Below, in pieces: positions 38,937-47,769 of a stretch of DNA of 64,000 nt. How positions within the stretch are numbered: position 1 is the stretch's first letter; each line of letters begins with the position of its first letter. The stretch comes from an uncultured Alphaproteobacteria bacterium (lineage in GTDB: Bacteria; Pseudomonadota; Alphaproteobacteria; Geminicoccales; Geminicoccaceae), in NCBI GenBank assembly GCA_937995535.1, contig CALKJU010000050.1, forward strand, positions 44,174 through 108,173. Direction: 5' to 3'. A program made the position numbers and the translations under genes. The notes below the pieces were generated by a model. That model did no database searches, was not told where the DNA came from, and was given only the letters and a program-made list of their open reading frames with translations.

Positions 38937-38979
38937 ACGCGCCGCCCGCCGCCGAGCGGGGACGCGCCGCCCGCCGCCG
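38937..38979 (+). repeat. Two 18-bp direct repeats upstream of the ABC-2 exporter genes
   Basis: Identical 18-mers ACGCGCCGCCCGCCGCCG at 38937-38954 and 38962-38979, period 25 bases, ending 4 bases before the ATG at 38984. They occupy the place of a ribosome site. They may be an operator or a slippage duplication. Confidence 0.5.
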
Positions 38980-38983
38980 GGTC

Positions 38984-39910
38984 ATGTCACCGATCATCGC
39001 CATCAACGGGCTGACCAAGACCTACGCCTCCGGATTGCCGGCGCTGAGGGGCATCGACCTGGAGATCCGCAAGGGCGAGATCTTCGCCCTTCTCGGCCCG
39101 AACGGGGCCGGCAAGACGACCCTGATCAGCATCGTCTGCGGCATCGTCAATCCGAGCGCAGGGCGCGTGCTTGTCGACGGCTACGATGTCGTCCGCGACT
39201 ACCGGGCGGCCCGGGCGAAGATCGGCCTCGTGCCGCAGGAACTGACCATGGAGGCGTTCGAGAGCGTCCGGGCGACGGTCGCCTTTAGCCGCGGCCTGTT
39301 CGGGCGGCCGCCCGATCCGCCGCACATCGAACGGATCCTTGGCGACCTGTCGCTGTGGGAGAAGCGCGACAGCCGCGTCATGGCGCTGTCCGGCGGAATG
39401 AAGCGCCGCGTGATGATCGCCAAGGCCCTGTCGCACGAGCCGGAGATCCTGTTCCTCGACGAGCCGACGGCCGGGGTCGACGTCGAGCTGCGCCGCGACA
39501 TGTGGGCCATGGTCCGACGCCTGCGCGAGGCCGGCGTGACCATCATCCTCACCACCCACTACATCGAGGAGGCTGAGGAGATGGCCGACCGGATCGGGGT
39601 GATCCACCAGGGCGAGCTGGTTCTCGTCGAGGACAAGGCGGTCCTCATGGAGCGCCTGGGCCGCAAGCGGCTCATCCTGCAGCTCCAGGCACCACTCCGG
39701 CGCCTGCCGGCCGAGCTCGCCAACCGCCCGCTGGAGCTGAGCGCCGATGGCTGGCAGCTCGTCTACACCTACGACAGCCAGCAGGCGCGAACCGGCATCG
39801 CCGGCCTGCTGCGCCAGTTGGCCGATCTCGGCATCGCCTATCGCGACCTGCACACCGTGCAGAGCTCGCTCGAGGAGATCTTCGTCAGCCTCGTCCGGGG
39901 CCGGTCATGA
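38984..39910 (+). CDS. ABC-2 type exporter ATP-binding protein
   Basis: A 308-residue ATPase of the DrrA/NodI-like group. Walker [14 protein letters not shown] loop [11 protein letters not shown], signature [15 protein letters not shown] and Walker [14 protein letters not shown] are intact, with switch histidine in [14 protein letters not shown]. The C-terminal 80 residues end in the [16 protein letters not shown] segment typical of this group. The start at 38984 lacks an obvious ribosome site. Coupled by ATGA to the permease. Substrate unknown (drug, lipid or polysaccharide classes occur). Confidence 0.93.
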   Translation: MSPIIAINGLTKTYASGLPALRGIDLEIRKGEIFALLGPNGAGKTTLISIVCGIVNPSAGRVLVDGYDVVRDYRAARAKIGLVPQELTMEAFESVRATVAFSRGLFGRPPDPPHIERILGDLSLWEKRDSRVMALSGGMKRRVMIAKALSHEPEILFLDEPTAGVDVELRRDMWAMVRRLREAGVTIILTTHYIEEAEEMADRIGVIHQGELVLVEDKAVLMERLGRKRLILQLQAPLRRLPAELANRPLELSADGWQLVYTYDSQQARTGIAGLLRQLADLGIAYRDLHTVQSSLEEIFVSLVRGRS

Positions 39911-40668
39911 ACCTGCACGCGATTCGCGCGATCTACGGCTTCGAGCTGGCGCGGACCTGGCGCACTCCGCTGCAGAGCATCGCGACCCCGGTGATCTCGA
40001 CGTCGCTCTACTTCGTGGTGTTCGGCGCGGCGATCGGCTCGCGCATGACCGAGATCGACGGAGTCGCCTTCGGCGCGTTCATCGTGCCCGGCCTGATCAT
40101 GCTCTCGATCTTGACCGAGAGCGTCGCCAACGCCTCGTTCGGGATCTACATGCCGCGCTACAACGGCACGATCTACGAGGTGCTCTCGGCCCCCATCTCT
40201 TACGTCGAGATCGTGCTGGGCTATGTCGGTGCGGCCGCGACCAAGTCGATCATCCTCGGCCTGATCATCCTCGCGACGGCGCGGCTGTTCGTCTCGTTCG
40301 AGGTCGCCTACCCGGCGGTCATGCTGGCGTTCCTCGTGCTCACCGCGGTCACCTTCAGCCTGTTCGGCTTCATCATCGGCATCTGGGCCGACGGCTGGGA
40401 GAAGATGCAGCTGGTGCCCGCCATGGTGATGACGCCCTTGGGCTTCCTCGGCGGCACGTTCTACTCCATCGAGATGCTGCCGCCGTTCTGGCAGAAGCTC
40501 AACCTGCTCAATCCGGTGGTCTACCTCGTCAGCGGTTTCCGCTGGAGCTTCTACGGTATCTCGGATGTCGCGGTCGGCCTGAGCCTCGCCATGACGCTCG
40601 GCTTCATGGTCCTTTGCCTCGTGGCGATCGCCTGGATCTTCCACACCGGGTACCGCCTGAAGGCGTGA
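39907..40668 (+). CDS. ABC-2 type exporter permease
   Basis: A 253-residue membrane protein with six hydrophobic helices and the ABC-2 signature near the last helices: [20 protein letters not shown] followed by [20 protein letters not shown]. The sequence resembles the YadH/NodJ group. It forms the channel with the preceding ATPase. The stop is followed by 112 bases before dhaL, in which no gene was seen. Confidence 0.92.
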   Translation: MNLHAIRAIYGFELARTWRTPLQSIATPVISTSLYFVVFGAAIGSRMTEIDGVAFGAFIVPGLIMLSILTESVANASFGIYMPRYNGTIYEVLSAPISYVEIVLGYVGAAATKSIILGLIILATARLFVSFEVAYPAVMLAFLVLTAVTFSLFGFIIGIWADGWEKMQLVPAMVMTPLGFLGGTFYSIEMLPPFWQKLNLLNPVVYLVSGFRWSFYGISDVAVGLSLAMTLGFMVLCLVAIAWIFHTGYRLKA

Positions 40669-40780
40669 TCGGCCGCCGGCGCGGCATGTGGGTACGGACC
40701 GTCGGGCGGACCACGCTTGACCACATCGCCTTTGATGGGCTCATTGGCCGGAGCCGAGGCCGCCCGGGAGGCGCAGCGCC

Positions 40781-41425
40781 GTGTCAGCCGACCTCATCCG
40801 TCGCTTGATCGAGGCCACGAGCGAGGTGATCGAGTCGCACGCCGATCAGCTCACCGCGCTCGATCAGGCGATCGGCGACGGCGACCACGGCGTCAACATG
40901 GCCCGGGGGTTTCGCGAGATCGCCGCGCAGAAGGAGACGCTGGCGGCGCTGCCGCTCGGTGAGGCGCTGCAGAAAGCGGGCATGACGCTGGTCATGAAGG
41001 TCGGCGGAGCGTCCGGGCCGCTCTACGGCTCGCTGCTGATGGACATGGGCAAGGCGGCACCGGCCGGCATCCCGACGCTGCCCGAGCTGGCGACGATGCT
41101 GGAGGCGGGAGTGGCAGCGGTGCAGCGGCGGGGCAAGGCCGAGGCCGGCGAGAAGACCATGCTCGACGTTCTCATTCCGGTGAGCCGAATGCTGCGCCGC
41201 CTGATCCAGGACGGGCGCGACGTCGATTACGGGACCCGCCTGGTCTCGGTCGCCGCGCACGCCCTACACCGCACCAGCGAGCTGAAGGCGACCAAGGGCC
41301 GCGCCTCGTTCCTCGGCGAGCGCAGCATCGGTCACATCGACCCAGGGGCGTGCTCGAGCGCGCTCCTGCTCGGCGCCGTGGTGCGCGCCGTCGAGGAAAC
41401 CCTGACCCCGACCGGCACGGGATGA
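40781..41425 (+). CDS. dhaL: DhaL-type dihydroxyacetone kinase ADP-binding subunit (orphan)
   Basis: A 214-residue DhaL protein. The Mg-ADP-binding aspartates are in ALDQAIGDGDHGVNMARGF, and the helical barrel contains KVGGASGPLYGSLLMDMGKA and the lid SFLGERSIGHIDPGACSS. In PTS-type dihydroxyacetone kinase DhaL works with DhaK, which carries the substrate histidine, and DhaM; neither lies in the window. It may use a partner elsewhere or act on another sugar or fatty acid, as DAK2-domain proteins do. Start is GTG 40781. Confidence 0.9.
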   Translation: MSADLIRRLIEATSEVIESHADQLTALDQAIGDGDHGVNMARGFREIAAQKETLAALPLGEALQKAGMTLVMKVGGASGPLYGSLLMDMGKAAPAGIPTLPELATMLEAGVAAVQRRGKAEAGEKTMLDVLIPVSRMLRRLIQDGRDVDYGTRLVSVAAHALHRTSELKATKGRASFLGERSIGHIDPGACSSALLLGAVVRAVEETLTPTGTG

Positions 41426-41451
41426 TCCCATAGAGGTTGCCGCCTGCGGCC

Positions 41452-41476
41452 CGGGCGGGCATGTCCCTCCCGCCCG
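41452..41476 (+). terminator. Hairpin between dhaL and the SbmA-like transporter gene
   Basis: A perfect 8-bp stem (CGGGCGGG with CCCGCCCG) and a 9-base loop, without a T run. The upstream alternative ATG of the next gene (41461) falls in the loop, which argues for translation from 41497. Confidence 0.45.
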
Positions 41477-41496
41477 AACCACAGAGAGTTGCGAGC

Positions 41497-43347
41497 ATGG
41501 CCCAGGCGGGACCGGCCGGCGCGGCCTCCGCGTCCGTCGTCAAGGCGCGGCGGATCACCCAGCAGTTGAGCGAAGCGCGGAGCTTCATCGGCAAGATCTG
41601 GCGTCTCGCCGCCCCCTACTGGTGGTGCGACGACCTCGGTATCGACCGAACCATCCTCGGCGTCCGGGTGCAGCTCCCCGAGCGCTGGATCGCGCGCGGC
41701 CTGCTCGCCGTGATCATCGGCATGGCGGTGTTCCTGGTCTGGCTGTCGAAGGAGCTGAACGCCTGGAACGCCCGCTTCTTCAACGCGCTGCAGGAGAAGA
41801 ATGAGCCCGCCTTCTGGGCCGAGCTGCAGTTCTGGGCGATCCTGGTATTCATCTTCATCGTCGTCGCGGTGTATCGCCTGTGGCTCAGGCAGATGCTGAT
41901 CATCCGCTGGCGGCGATGGTTGACCCAGGTCTACTTCCGGAACTGGCTCGGAAACCGCGTCTACTACCGGATGGAGCTGGTCAATTACGGGACCGACAAC
42001 CCGGAACAGCGCATCGAGCAGGACGTCAATCTTTTCTGCCAGCAGACCTTGGCGATTAGCCTCGGCCTTCTGTCGGAGATCATGACCCTCGTCACGTTCA
42101 GCGTCATATTGTGGAACCTGTCGGCCAACTTCGAGCTGCCGCTGTTCGGTGGGCTGAACATCCCCGGCTATATGATGTGGGTCGCGATCGTCTACGCGAT
42201 CATCGGCTCCTGGGCGACCTACAAGATCGGGCGGCCGCTGGTCCGGATCAACTTCAATCTCGAGCGCTACAACGCCGATCTCCGCTACCGCATGGTGCGC
42301 GTGCGCGAGAATGCGGAAAGCATCGCGCTCTACGGCGGCGAGCCCGACGAGCGGCGGCGCCTCCACGAGGCCTTCGGCAGGATCTACGATACGTGGTGGG
42401 ACTACATGAAGTACAACAAGCGTCTCACCTGGCTGACGGTGTTCTATTCACAGGTGGCGAGCATCTTCCCGATCGTCGTGGCCGCGCCACGCTACTTCGC
42501 CGGCGAGGTGGGCCTGGGTGTGCTGACGCAGACCGCCGGCGCGTTCGGGCAAGTGCAGGGATCTCTCTCCTGGTTCGTCGACAGCTTCACCACCCTGGCC
42601 GACTGGAAGGCGACCGTGGACCGCCTGACCACCTTCGGTGAGGCGATGGACAAGGCCCGCCGGCAGATCGAGACCGAGAGCGGATTCGATCTGCATGCGC
42701 GGCCCGATGCGACGCTCGCGCTTGACGATGTCGAGGTGGCCTTGCCGGATGGCCGCGTCCTTCTGTCCGACATCGACCTCGCCGTCGGTCGCGGCGAGCG
42801 GATCGTCCTGCAAGGGCCGTCGGGCAGTGGCAAGACCACGCTGTTCCGCGTGCTGGCCGGGCTGTGGCCGTTCGGGCACGGTCGGATCCAGGTGCCGGAG
42901 GGGGCCCGCGTCCTGTTCCTGCCGCAGCGTCCCTACATCCCCATCGGCACGCTGGCAGAGGCGCTGTGCTACCCCGACAAGCCCGAGCAGCATCCGACGG
43001 AGCGCTTGGCCGCGGTGCTGCACGAGGTCGGCCTGTCGCACCTCGCCGACCGGCTCACCGAAGAGGGCAACTGGGCGCTTGCCCTCTCCCCGGGCGAGCA
43101 GCAGCGGCTGGCCTTCGCCCGGGCACTGCTCCTCGAGCCCGACTGGCTGTTCCTCGACGAGGCGACCTCGGCGCTCGACGCGGCGATGGAGGCGCGCCTC
43201 TACGGACTGCTCCGCGAGCGGTTGCCGGACGCCACCGTGGTCAGCATCGCCCACAAGGAGACGGTCGTGCCGTTCCACGACACACGGCTCGTCATCGACC
43301 CGATCGGCAAGACGCTGCGCGCAATCCCGATTGCGGCCGGGGGCTAG
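41497..43347 (+). CDS. SbmA/BacA-like ABC transporter (fused permease and ATPase, YddA-type)
   Basis: A 616-residue half-transporter. Residues about 15-370 are the SbmA/BacA-type membrane domain (WLSKELNAWNARFFNALQEK, then RWRRWLTQVYFRNWLGNRVYY and NPEQRIEQDVNLF, with helices throughout). Residues about 390-616 are the ATPase: Walker A GPSGSGKTTLFR, signature LSPGEQQRLAFARALL, Walker B WLFLDEATSALD. Family members import peptides or cobalamin, or influence very-long-chain fatty-acid lipid A. Two earlier in-frame starts exist (TTG 41437, ATG 41461). Its stop shares CTAG with the convergent cyclase gene. Confidence 0.92.
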   Translation: MAQAGPAGAASASVVKARRITQQLSEARSFIGKIWRLAAPYWWCDDLGIDRTILGVRVQLPERWIARGLLAVIIGMAVFLVWLSKELNAWNARFFNALQEKNEPAFWAELQFWAILVFIFIVVAVYRLWLRQMLIIRWRRWLTQVYFRNWLGNRVYYRMELVNYGTDNPEQRIEQDVNLFCQQTLAISLGLLSEIMTLVTFSVILWNLSANFELPLFGGLNIPGYMMWVAIVYAIIGSWATYKIGRPLVRINFNLERYNADLRYRMVRVRENAESIALYGGEPDERRRLHEAFGRIYDTWWDYMKYNKRLTWLTVFYSQVASIFPIVVAAPRYFAGEVGLGVLTQTAGAFGQVQGSLSWFVDSFTTLADWKATVDRLTTFGEAMDKARRQIETESGFDLHARPDATLALDDVEVALPDGRVLLSDIDLAVGRGERIVLQGPSGSGKTTLFRVLAGLWPFGHGRIQVPEGARVLFLPQRPYIPIGTLAEALCYPDKPEQHPTERLAAVLHEVGLSHLADRLTEEGNWALALSPGEQQRLAFARALLLEPDWLFLDEATSALDAAMEARLYGLLRERLPDATVVSIAHKETVVPFHDTRLVIDPIGKTLRAIPIAAGG

Positions 43348-44643
43348 GCTGGCGGCGTGGTTCCGTCCACGGGGCGAAACAGCCGTAGCGGGCCCAGCCG
43401 CCCGCGCACGGTCGAGGCGGGGATCGGCTGCCACGCGGCAGGGTCGGCGCCGGCTGCCTCAAGCAGGGCCGCGGTCACGATCGGCCCGCCGCCGATCTCG
43501 CGGGTGAGCTGCTCGCAGCGTTGGGCGACGTTGACCGTATGGCCGAGGGTCGCGAACTCGAGCCTCTCGGCGTCACCGACCGCTCCCGCGAACACCTCAC
43601 CGAAATGGGCGCCGATGCCGATCGCGATAGGCGGCTCGCCGGCGGCGACGCGGGTGCTGTTCCAGGCGGCAAGCCGCTGTTGCAGCGCGGCTGCGGCTGC
43701 GAGCGCGCGGCGCGGTGCGTCAGGGTCCGGCTCGGGGATGCCGAACACGGCCATGACCGCGTCGCCGATGAACTTGTCCACGATGCCGCCCGCACCCTCG
43801 ATCGCCTGGCGCTGCAACGCGCGGATCTCGGTGAGGAGTCGGCCGACCTGCTCGGGTGTCACGCGCTCGGCGAGCGCCGTGAACCCGACAATGTCGGCGA
43901 ACAGGACGGCGGCCAACTGCCGACGCCCGCGGGAGAGCGCGGCGACACCCTGCGCGGCCACCAGCGCGGCCACGGGCCGCGGCAGGTAGCGCGACAGATT
44001 CGCGGAGCGCTCGGCCTCGGCGAGGCCGCTCGCCAGGGTCTCGCGGGCGCGGCGCACGACCAGAGCCAGCACCGTGCCCGTGGCGACGATCATGGCCAAG
44101 CGGAGCGTGTTGGCATGGTCGCCGAACAAGCAGCCGGGCGGTGGCGGGATCGAGCGTCCCGCCGCCCTCCGCGCCCGGCCAGGCAAGCAGGACGAGCCCG
44201 GCCGCCGCGACACCGGCGGTCGTTACCGTCTCAGTCGTCGCAATGTAGCGGAGCGTGCCGACGGCAAGCAGGAGATAGATGACCAGAAAGGGTGGTAGGG
44301 CCGCCACGGCGGGGAGCGGGATACCGATCATCCGTGCAGTGCCGACCAGCACCGCAGCGTAGACGGCGAGGTCGAGGAGCGCCAGCGGCACGCCCATCCA
44401 GGCCTGGAGACGGCGGCGGGCTGCCATCGCCACCGTGGCTAAGCCCAATGCGACATAGGCGCCGAGCCCAGCGACCACGAGGAGGATGTGGTGTGGCATC
44501 AGCGCCGGCGGATGCGCCGCCAGGAACAGGCCGAGCAGGCCCAGCGCGATCGCGCACCTGACCACGGCGGCGAGGTGCATAGCGTCCCGCTCCGCCGCGG
44601 CGATCGCGGCGGCTTGGTGGCCCGTGCCCGCAGGCGGCCTCAT
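43344..44643 (-). pseudogene. Membrane class III adenylate cyclase, interrupted by a frameshift
   Basis: Two adjoining frames together encode a cyclase of about 432 residues. The first 172 residues (from ATG 44643) hold about five membrane helices, such as LLGLFLAAHPP and FLVIYLLLAVGTL, and run to DPATARLL. The frame is then lost at about 44127-44130, where one extra base in the run AACAAGCAG shifts it. The second frame continues FGDHANTLRLAMIVATG and then the cyclase domain: metal sites in LFADIVGFTALAERV and DKFIGDAVMAVFG, and the transition-state Asn/Arg in GHTVNVAQR. Removal of one base restores a single gene. Whether this is a real mutation or a sequence error is open. Coupled by ATGA to the glycosyltransferase gene. 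Confidence 0.85.
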
Positions 44644-46508
44644 CCGCCGCCGACCGCCAGACGGTCCTCCAGGCTCCAGACCTTTCGGCCCGAGGCTTGG
44701 ACCGCCTTATGGTGGGCGAGCAGCCAGGCGACCGTGTCCGCGAACTCGCTGCGGAGCGGCGTGCTGGCATCACCGTAGATGAGGCGGTCGACGTCGCAGG
44801 CGACCGCCTGCCGGCTGAGCGCGACGCGCAGCGCGTCGTCCTGGATCAGCCGCAGCGCCGCCTCGACATAGCCCGTCTCGTCGGCGGCGATGGTCCACTC
44901 GGGCATGCCGAAGCGGCGCAGCAGCATCGCGTCGGTGCGGTTGTGCGGCTCACGGCCCTCCATGGCGATCACGGGCAGACCCTGGCGGATCGAGTCGATG
45001 ACGCTGTGCATGCCGCCGAACGGGAATGGGCTCAGGTTCAGATCACACTGGCCGAGCCGGACGAGGTAGCGGTTGTAGGGTAGGATGGGGTGGACGGCGG
45101 CATTGGGCAGGATGCGCCCGACGAACGCGCGCGCCGCGGCCAGCTCGACGCCCCCGACGTTCGGGAAGAGGTGGAACTCCAGCGGCCGGCCGCAGCGCTG
45201 GCGCATGGATGCGAGCAGGGTCAGGAAGCGCGGGTTGAGCTTGAGGAGATTGCTCGGCAGCGCGATGCGCAGCACGGGTGGTCGCTCGCGGATCTCGGGC
45301 GGTACCGGCACGTAATGCGGTGAGCGCTCCAGAATGTGCGCGGTGTCGGGGATGGTCAGCATGGTCTCGGACCAGACCTCCGGCCCGCTGACCAGCCCGG
45401 CCTCGGCGATGCAGTAGTCGATCGTCTCGCAGTGGCTCGTAGCCGTGTGCCCGAGGCCCATCACCTGGATCGGCGCATGGCGCAGGTTCGCCAGCGCCAC
45501 GCCCCAGTGCCGCATGCCTACGCTGGGGAAGTAGACCAGATCCGGGGTCGCGCCGCGCACCAGTTCAGTCGCCTCGCTCAGGTGGCTGCCATCGGTCCGC
45601 CGCGTGAAGCCGTGGACCTCGTGGAACAGTGCGCGGACGTGATCGTCGACCTCGCGCTGGTCGGTGACCAGCACGCTCCGGAAGCGCGCCTTGAGCTGGC
45701 GGAGATACTGCCCGAAATAGCGATACTGGACGTGGTTGGAATGCATGATCTCCGAGGCGACGACCACGGTCGGGCACTCGCTCGGTTGCCGCACCGCGGG
45801 CAGGGCGGCGTCGCGCAGGCCCATCCGGTAGAGCGCGTCGCGCAGGATCGGGTTGAGCCGCCGCTTGATCGCGTGCTTCCCCGGGTGCTCCGCATAGGAG
45901 CAGAGCATCCAGGCGTTCGACAGCAGCACGACGTGGTCGGCGCTCAGCGGCAGCCGCGCCGTGGCCGGCAGCCGCTCGACCAGCTCGATCAAATCGTCGC
46001 GCCGGCGATGCCCCGCGACGGTCGCGACCGGCTTGGTGGCGAGAAGCGCCAGCACGGCGAGAAGCGCGAGGTCCGGCGGGCCTTCGAGGATGCGCTCGAC
46101 CGGCAACCCGACCTCGTCGTCGAGCGAGAACAGGGTGAAGATCCGCAACCAGGCGGCTCGGCGGGCGTCGGCATCCGCGGCGTCGAGGCCCGACGCGAGC
46201 AGCGCCAGCGCGTGGTCGCCGCTCTCGAAGCCGCTGGCCTGGATGGCATCGACCAGCGCGCCGTGGGCGACGGCCAAGCGGGCGAAGTCGTCCGCCGTCA
46301 GGTTCGCGGTCGGATCGAGCAGCGCAGCGATCGCGGCGGCGGCGATCCGCGTGCAAAGCGGCCGCGACAGTTCCGTCGCACGCTGTTCACGGCCGCGGTC
46401 GACGACGAGCGTCCCCGAGGCCAAAGCGAGCGCGACGTGGCGAAGGGCGGCGACCGGATCGCCCTGCCGGCGATAGACGGCCGCTTCCAGCGCGACGAGA
46501 TCGGTCAT
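44640..46508 (-). CDS. HMW1C-like cytoplasmic glycosyltransferase (N-glycosyltransferase family)
   Basis: A 622-residue protein whose C-terminal two thirds match the HMW1C/NGT GT41-type enzymes that add hexoses from UDP-sugars to asparagine in N-x-S/T sequons of adhesins in the cytoplasm. Matching blocks: DLVYFPSVGM (323-332), APIQVMGLGHTATSH (345-359), LLKLNPRFLTLL (421-432, with K423 at the nucleotide-sugar lysine position), HPILPYNRYL (473-482), CDLNLSPFPFGG (488-499) and LRRFGMPEW (530-538). The first 200 residues are an all-alpha region. It lies directly behind two RTX protein genes in the same direction (74-base gap), so they are likely substrates. Sugar donor is unknown. Confidence 0.88.
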   Translation of the reverse strand: MTDLVALEAAVYRRQGDPVAALRHVALALASGTLVVDRGREQRATELSRPLCTRIAAAAIAALLDPTANLTADDFARLAVAHGALVDAIQASGFESGDHALALLASGLDAADADARRAAWLRIFTLFSLDDEVGLPVERILEGPPDLALLAVLALLATKPVATVAGHRRRDDLIELVERLPATARLPLSADHVVLLSNAWMLCSYAEHPGKHAIKRRLNPILRDALYRMGLRDAALPAVRQPSECPTVVVASEIMHSNHVQYRYFGQYLRQLKARFRSVLVTDQREVDDHVRALFHEVHGFTRRTDGSHLSEATELVRGATPDLVYFPSVGMRHWGVALANLRHAPIQVMGLGHTATSHCETIDYCIAEAGLVSGPEVWSETMLTIPDTAHILERSPHYVPVPPEIRERPPVLRIALPSNLLKLNPRFLTLLASMRQRCGRPLEFHLFPNVGGVELAAARAFVGRILPNAAVHPILPYNRYLVRLGQCDLNLSPFPFGGMHSVIDSIRQGLPVIAMEGREPHNRTDAMLLRRFGMPEWTIAADETGYVEAALRLIQDDALRVALSRQAVACDVDRLIYGDASTPLRSEFADTVAWLLAHHKAVQASGRKVWSLEDRLAVGGG

Positions 46509-46582
46509 GCATCACCCGTGCTGACCGGCGGAGAATGCCGTAGGCGTCGGCGTGCCGTCACCCTCGCAGGGACGGTCCCTCC

Positions 46583-47689
46583 TCAGCTCAGCACGTCGAG
46601 CGGGCGCAGCGACTCGATGCCGAACAGAACAAGGATCTCGAAGCCGGGCGCGAAACCGAGCGCCGCGCCGCCGTCGAGCACCAGCGAAAGCTTCGTCTCT
46701 CGCTTGTAGGTCCAGGACTGCAACGTGGCGAAGCTATCGGACTGGTCGATGAGCCCGTTAGTGTTGGTGTCGAAGTCGTTGAAGTCGAGCGGGTTGTCGG
46801 GCTGACTGAGCCACACGTAGTCGACTTCTGCGTTGAAGTCGACGACGAAATTCCGTCCGGCCGCGCTCGCGCTGTTGACGACGAAGCCGAAGCGGTCGGG
46901 GCCGGCACCACCGTCGAGAATGTCGTCGCCGAAGTTCCCAGACAGCAGATCCGAGCCGTCGCCGCCATAGAGCACGTCGTTGCCACTACGACCGAGGAGC
47001 TGGTCGTTGCCGTTGCCGCCGAACAGGATGTCGCGCTCGGTCGTGTCACCGCCGTCGATGAAGTCGTTGCCGTCGCCGCCATAGAGCCGGTCGAGCCCGT
47101 CATGACCGCGGAGCTGGTCGTTGCCGGCATCGCCGAACAGCGAATCGTCGTCGCCTCCGCCGAACAGGGAGTCGCCGCCGTTGCCGCCGAGTAGGCGGTC
47201 CACCTGGTCGCTGCCGAACAAGGTGTCGTTCCCCTCGCCACCGAACAGCGTGTCGATGCCGCGCCCGCCGAACATCAGATCGTCGCCGGCATCGCCGGCA
47301 AGCGTGTCGTTGCCCAGGTCGTCGCTCAGCCGATCGTTGCCGTTGCCGCCCGAGAGCGTGTCGTTGTCCCCACCGCCGGTGAGGGTATCGGCACCATCCT
47401 GGCCAGAGAGGCGGTCGCGGCCGTTCCCGCCGAAGAGACGGTCGATGCCGGCGTCGCCGAACACCGAGTCCGTGCCGTCGCCGCCGAACAGCGCGTCGTT
47501 GCCATTCCCGCCGATCAGCGTGTCGTTGCCGTCTCCGCCGATGAGCGTATCGTCGCCGTCGCCGCCCTCGACCCGATCATTGCCGCCGGCACCGTCGCCG
47601 TAATCGTCACCGCCAAAGAGTTTGATCAGGTCCGCCCCACTCGTGCCGGTGAGGCTGTCGACCTCGGTGGTGCCGAACAGGTTGGCCAT
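46583..47689 (-). CDS. RTX calcium-binding repeat protein 1
   Basis: A 368-residue protein made almost wholly of about 25 nonapeptide RTX repeats (consensus GGxGNDxLx) at about 25-265, which form calcium-filled beta-rolls outside the cell. The C-terminal domain has an EF-hand-like loop, DTNTNGLIDQSD, and ends KLSLVLDGG, FGIESLRPLDVLS. It has no N-terminal signal, consistent with type I secretion by a C-terminal signal; no HlyB/HlyD/TolC gene is in the window. Four N-D-T sequons lie in the repeats. Ribosome site AGGAGG precedes ATG 47689. Paralogue of the upstream RTX protein. Confidence 0.93.
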   Translation of the reverse strand: MANLFGTTEVDSLTGTSGADLIKLFGGDDYGDGAGGNDRVEGGDGDDTLIGGDGNDTLIGGNGNDALFGGDGTDSVFGDAGIDRLFGGNGRDRLSGQDGADTLTGGGDNDTLSGGNGNDRLSDDLGNDTLAGDAGDDLMFGGRGIDTLFGGEGNDTLFGSDQVDRLLGGNGGDSLFGGGDDDSLFGDAGNDQLRGHDGLDRLYGGDGNDFIDGGDTTERDILFGGNGNDQLLGRSGNDVLYGGDGSDLLSGNFGDDILDGGAGPDRFGFVVNSASAAGRNFVVDFNAEVDYVWLSQPDNPLDFNDFDTNTNGLIDQSDSFATLQSWTYKRETKLSLVLDGGAALGFAPGFEILVLFGIESLRPLDVLS

Positions 47690-47726
47690 GACACGCGGTC
47701 CTCCTCAGCAGGACTCGCGCAAAGCT

Positions 47727-47767
47727 ACCCCTTTGTTGGGGTCACTTCAACTTTTCGGAGAGAAAAG
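47727..47767 (-). terminator. Two tandem small hairpins between the RTX genes
   Basis: Reading in the RTX direction, CTTTTC-TCTCC-GAAAAG (47767-47751) starts two bases after the upstream RTX stop, and ACCCC-AACAAA-GGGGT (47742-47727) follows, then AGCTTT. They could be an attenuator or processing site that sets the ratio of the two RTX messages. Confidence 0.4.
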
Positions 47768-47769
47768 GG

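Noticed and set aside
46555..46582. Palindrome AGGGAC-GTCCCT between RTX gene 1 and the glycosyltransferase gene
   Set aside because: The loop would be a single base, so it cannot form a hairpin; chance is likely.
47121..47603. Proline/serine-repeat protein on the plus strand
   Set aside because: It is the antisense of RTX codons and has no independent ribosome site or family match.
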